Assembly (NCBI GenBank): GCA_015228695.1
Contig: JADGDA010000169.1
Span: forward strand, 1-5,704
Direction: 5' to 3'
Length of the DNA: 5,704 nt
Source of the DNA: Alphaproteobacteria bacterium
GTDB lineage: Bacteria > Pseudomonadota > Alphaproteobacteria > Rhodospirillales > Rhodospirillaceae
The notes beneath the pieces are model-generated. The model searched no databases. It was given only the letters and a program-made list of their open reading frames with translations, and had not been told where the DNA came from. The position numbers and the translations under genes were made by a program. Below, piece by piece: positions 4,143 through 5,704 of this stretch; position 1 is the first letter of the stretch, and every line of letters starts with the position of its first letter.

Positions 4143-5704
4143 ATGTGGAGACTGTCGTGTCTGGTCCTGGCCGTCCTGCTCGCGGCGGCCACCGCCGCGC
4201 GCGCGGAGCGCGGCGCCCTGACCATCGGGATCACCCAGTTCCCCAGCACCTTTCATCCCTCCATCGATTCCATGGTGGCGAAGTCGTTCGTCCTGGGGAT
4301 GGTTCATCGCCCGTTCACCGCCTATGACGCGAACTGGGCGTTAACGTGCCTGCTGTGCGTCGAATTGCCCACCCTTGAGAACGGCAGGGCCGTTCTGGAG
4401 AAACTGCCGGACGGAAAAACCGGGATCGCCGTCACTTACGCCATCAAGCCCGAGGCCGCCTGGGGCGACGGCCGCCCGGTCACCACCCGCGACGTCCTGT
4501 TCACCTGGGAAGCCGGACGCCATGACCGGAGCGGCTTTTCCAACGGGGAGCTGTTCCGCCGCATCCGTTCCATCGATGTCGGGGACGACCGCACCTTCAC
4601 CCTGCACCTGGACCGGGTGACTTTCGACTACAATGCCATCAACGACTTCCTTCTGCTGCCCGAGACGCTGGAACGGCCCCTTTTCGCCGACCCCGCCCAT
4701 TACCGCGAACGGACTCTTTTCGACACGGACACGACCAACCCCGGCCTCTACAACGGCCCCTACCGGATCGTCGAGGTCGCCCGTGGCGCCCATGTCGTCC
4801 TGGAGCCCAATCCCGCATGGCGCGGGGCCAAGCCTCACTTCCGGCGGATCGTGGTCAAGGTGGTGGAAAACACCACCGCCCTGGAGGCCAACCTGCTGTC
4901 CGGCTCCGTGGACTACATCGCGGGCGAGTTGGGGTTGACCCTCGATCAGGCCCTGTCGTTCGAAAAACGGCACGGGGATCGTTTCGACGTTGTCTACAAG
5001 CCGGGGCTCATCTTCGAGCATGTGGACTTCAATCTGGACAACCCCATCCTCAAGGACCGGCGGGTCCGGCGGGCACTGCTGCTCGGCCTCGACCGGGGGC
5101 AACTGGGCGAGCGCCTGTTCGGGGGCAAGCAGCCGACCGCCGACACCGGCGTCAGTCCGCTCGATTGGGTGCACGCCAAGGATGTGCCCCCCACGCCCCA
5201 TGACCCGGCGCGGGCCGGAGCCTTGCTGGACGAGGCCGGCTGGCGGCTTGGGACCGGCGGAATCCGCCGCAATGAAAAGGGGGAGCCCCTGACCCTGGAA
5301 CTGATGACCACCTCCGGCAACCGCGTCCGCGAGTTGGTGGAGCAGGTGTTGCAGAGCCAGTGGAAGACCCTGGGGGTGGACGTGCGCATCCGCAACGAGC
5401 CGGCCCGGGTGCTGTTCGGGGAAACCCTGACCCGGCGACGCTTTCCGGCCATGGTGATGTACGCCTGGATCTCCGCGCCGGAGAGCGTGCCGCGCAGTTC
5501 CCTGCACTCGTCCATGATCCCCAGCGCGGCCAACAACTGGGCGGGGCAGAACTACACCGGATTCAACAACCCCGAGGCCGACGCCCTGCTCGACCGGATC
5601 GAGGTGGAACTGGATCGCGGCAAACGGAAGGACCTATGGCACCGCCTGCAACAGCTTTATACCGAGGAGCTTCCGGCCCTGCCGCTTTTCTTCCGCGCCG
5701 ATTC
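4143..5704 (+). CDS. SBP_bac_5 family ABC transporter periplasmic binding protein (partial, 3' end missing)
   Basis: An uninterrupted frame of 520 codons runs off the right edge; the family is usually about 500-600 residues, so most of it is here. Residues 1-21 are a signal peptide (hydrophobic core, then ARA before E22) with no lipobox, indicating a soluble periplasmic protein. Family signatures include WGDGRPVTTRDVLFTWE (107-123), NGPYRI (204-209), a LGVDVRI strand (410-416) and YTGFNNPEAD (471-480) near the C-terminal end of the visible part, matching OppA/DppA/NikA-type proteins that deliver peptides, nickel or other solutes to an ABC permease. A CLLC pair (C69, C72) lies in the mature N-terminal lobe. 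The ATG at 4143 is preferred because it starts the signal peptide directly; a GTG at 4134 is an in-frame alternative, and the upstream ribosome binding site is weak. It follows the TPR gene by 14 bases. Permease and ATPase genes, if linked, lie beyond the window. Ligand cannot be assigned. Confidence 0.9.
   Translation, partial: MWRLSCLVLAVLLAAATAARAERGALTIGITQFPSTFHPSIDSMVAKSFVLGMVHRPFTAYDANWALTCLLCVELPTLENGRAVLEKLPDGKTGIAVTYAIKPEAAWGDGRPVTTRDVLFTWEAGRHDRSGFSNGELFRRIRSIDVGDDRTFTLHLDRVTFDYNAINDFLLLPETLERPLFADPAHYRERTLFDTDTTNPGLYNGPYRIVEVARGAHVVLEPNPAWRGAKPHFRRIVVKVVENTTALEANLLSGSVDYIAGELGLTLDQALSFEKRHGDRFDVVYKPGLIFEHVDFNLDNPILKDRRVRRALLLGLDRGQLGERLFGGKQPTADTGVSPLDWVHAKDVPPTPHDPARAGALLDEAGWRLGTGGIRRNEKGEPLTLELMTTSGNRVRELVEQVLQSQWKTLGVDVRIRNEPARVLFGETLTRRRFPAMVMYAWISAPESVPRSSLHSSMIPSAANNWAGQNYTGFNNPEADALLDRIEVELDRGKRKDLWHRLQQLYTEELPALPLFFRAD

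Noticed and set aside
4341..5507. 388-residue minus-strand open frame opposite the solute-binding protein
   Set aside because: It is a shadow of a well-supported SBP_bac_5 gene with signal peptide and family motifs on the plus strand.

Overview
The window is GC-rich and gene-dense, with short intergenic gaps, strongly GC-ending codons and genes on both strands. The RsmB, the heptose-bisphosphate phosphatase GmhB and the SDHAF4-type (DUF1674) protein point to a Gram-negative alphaproteobacterium. A Rhodospirillales/Magnetospirillum-like source is my inference from overall protein character; nothing here fixes the genus. I see no tRNA, rRNA, CRISPR array, insertion sequence or phage gene.

Layout. 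(1) Positions 1-57 are too short to assign; they could hold the last codons of a plus-strand gene. (2) Positions 58-541, minus strand, hold a two-gene unit read right to left: an SDHAF4/DUF1674 protein (succinate dehydrogenase assembly), then a small two-helix membrane protein. (3) Positions 542-618 are a divergent intergenic gap with a strong imperfect hairpin and a candidate promoter for the minus unit that would give a leaderless message. (4) Positions 619-2554, plus strand, hold rsmB (16S rRNA m5C967 methyltransferase) and gmhB, 13 bases apart and probably cotranscribed. (5) Positions 2551-3051, minus strand, hold an exported pentapeptide-repeat protein whose stop codon overlaps the gmhB stop, so the two transcription units converge with no spacer. 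(6) Positions 3052-3237 are a divergent control region with a consensus TATAAT box, a perfect 10-bp palindrome, a short direct repeat and a possible leader hairpin. (7) Positions 3238-5704, plus strand, hold a cytoplasmic protein made of seven 40-residue TPR-like units, then a periplasmic SBP_bac_5 (oligopeptide/dipeptide/nickel type) solute-binding protein cut by the window end. The latter is an uninterrupted reading frame of 520 codons.

Functionally this is mostly housekeeping (ribosome methylation, LPS core heptose synthesis, respiratory-complex assembly) next to an envelope/transport segment. I found no clear new defence or mobile system. The points most worth checking are the TPR plus solute-binding-protein pair, the structured 3135-3216 control region, the zero-spacer convergent junction at 2551-2554 with an extended GmhB tail, and the possible leaderless SDHAF4 transcript.
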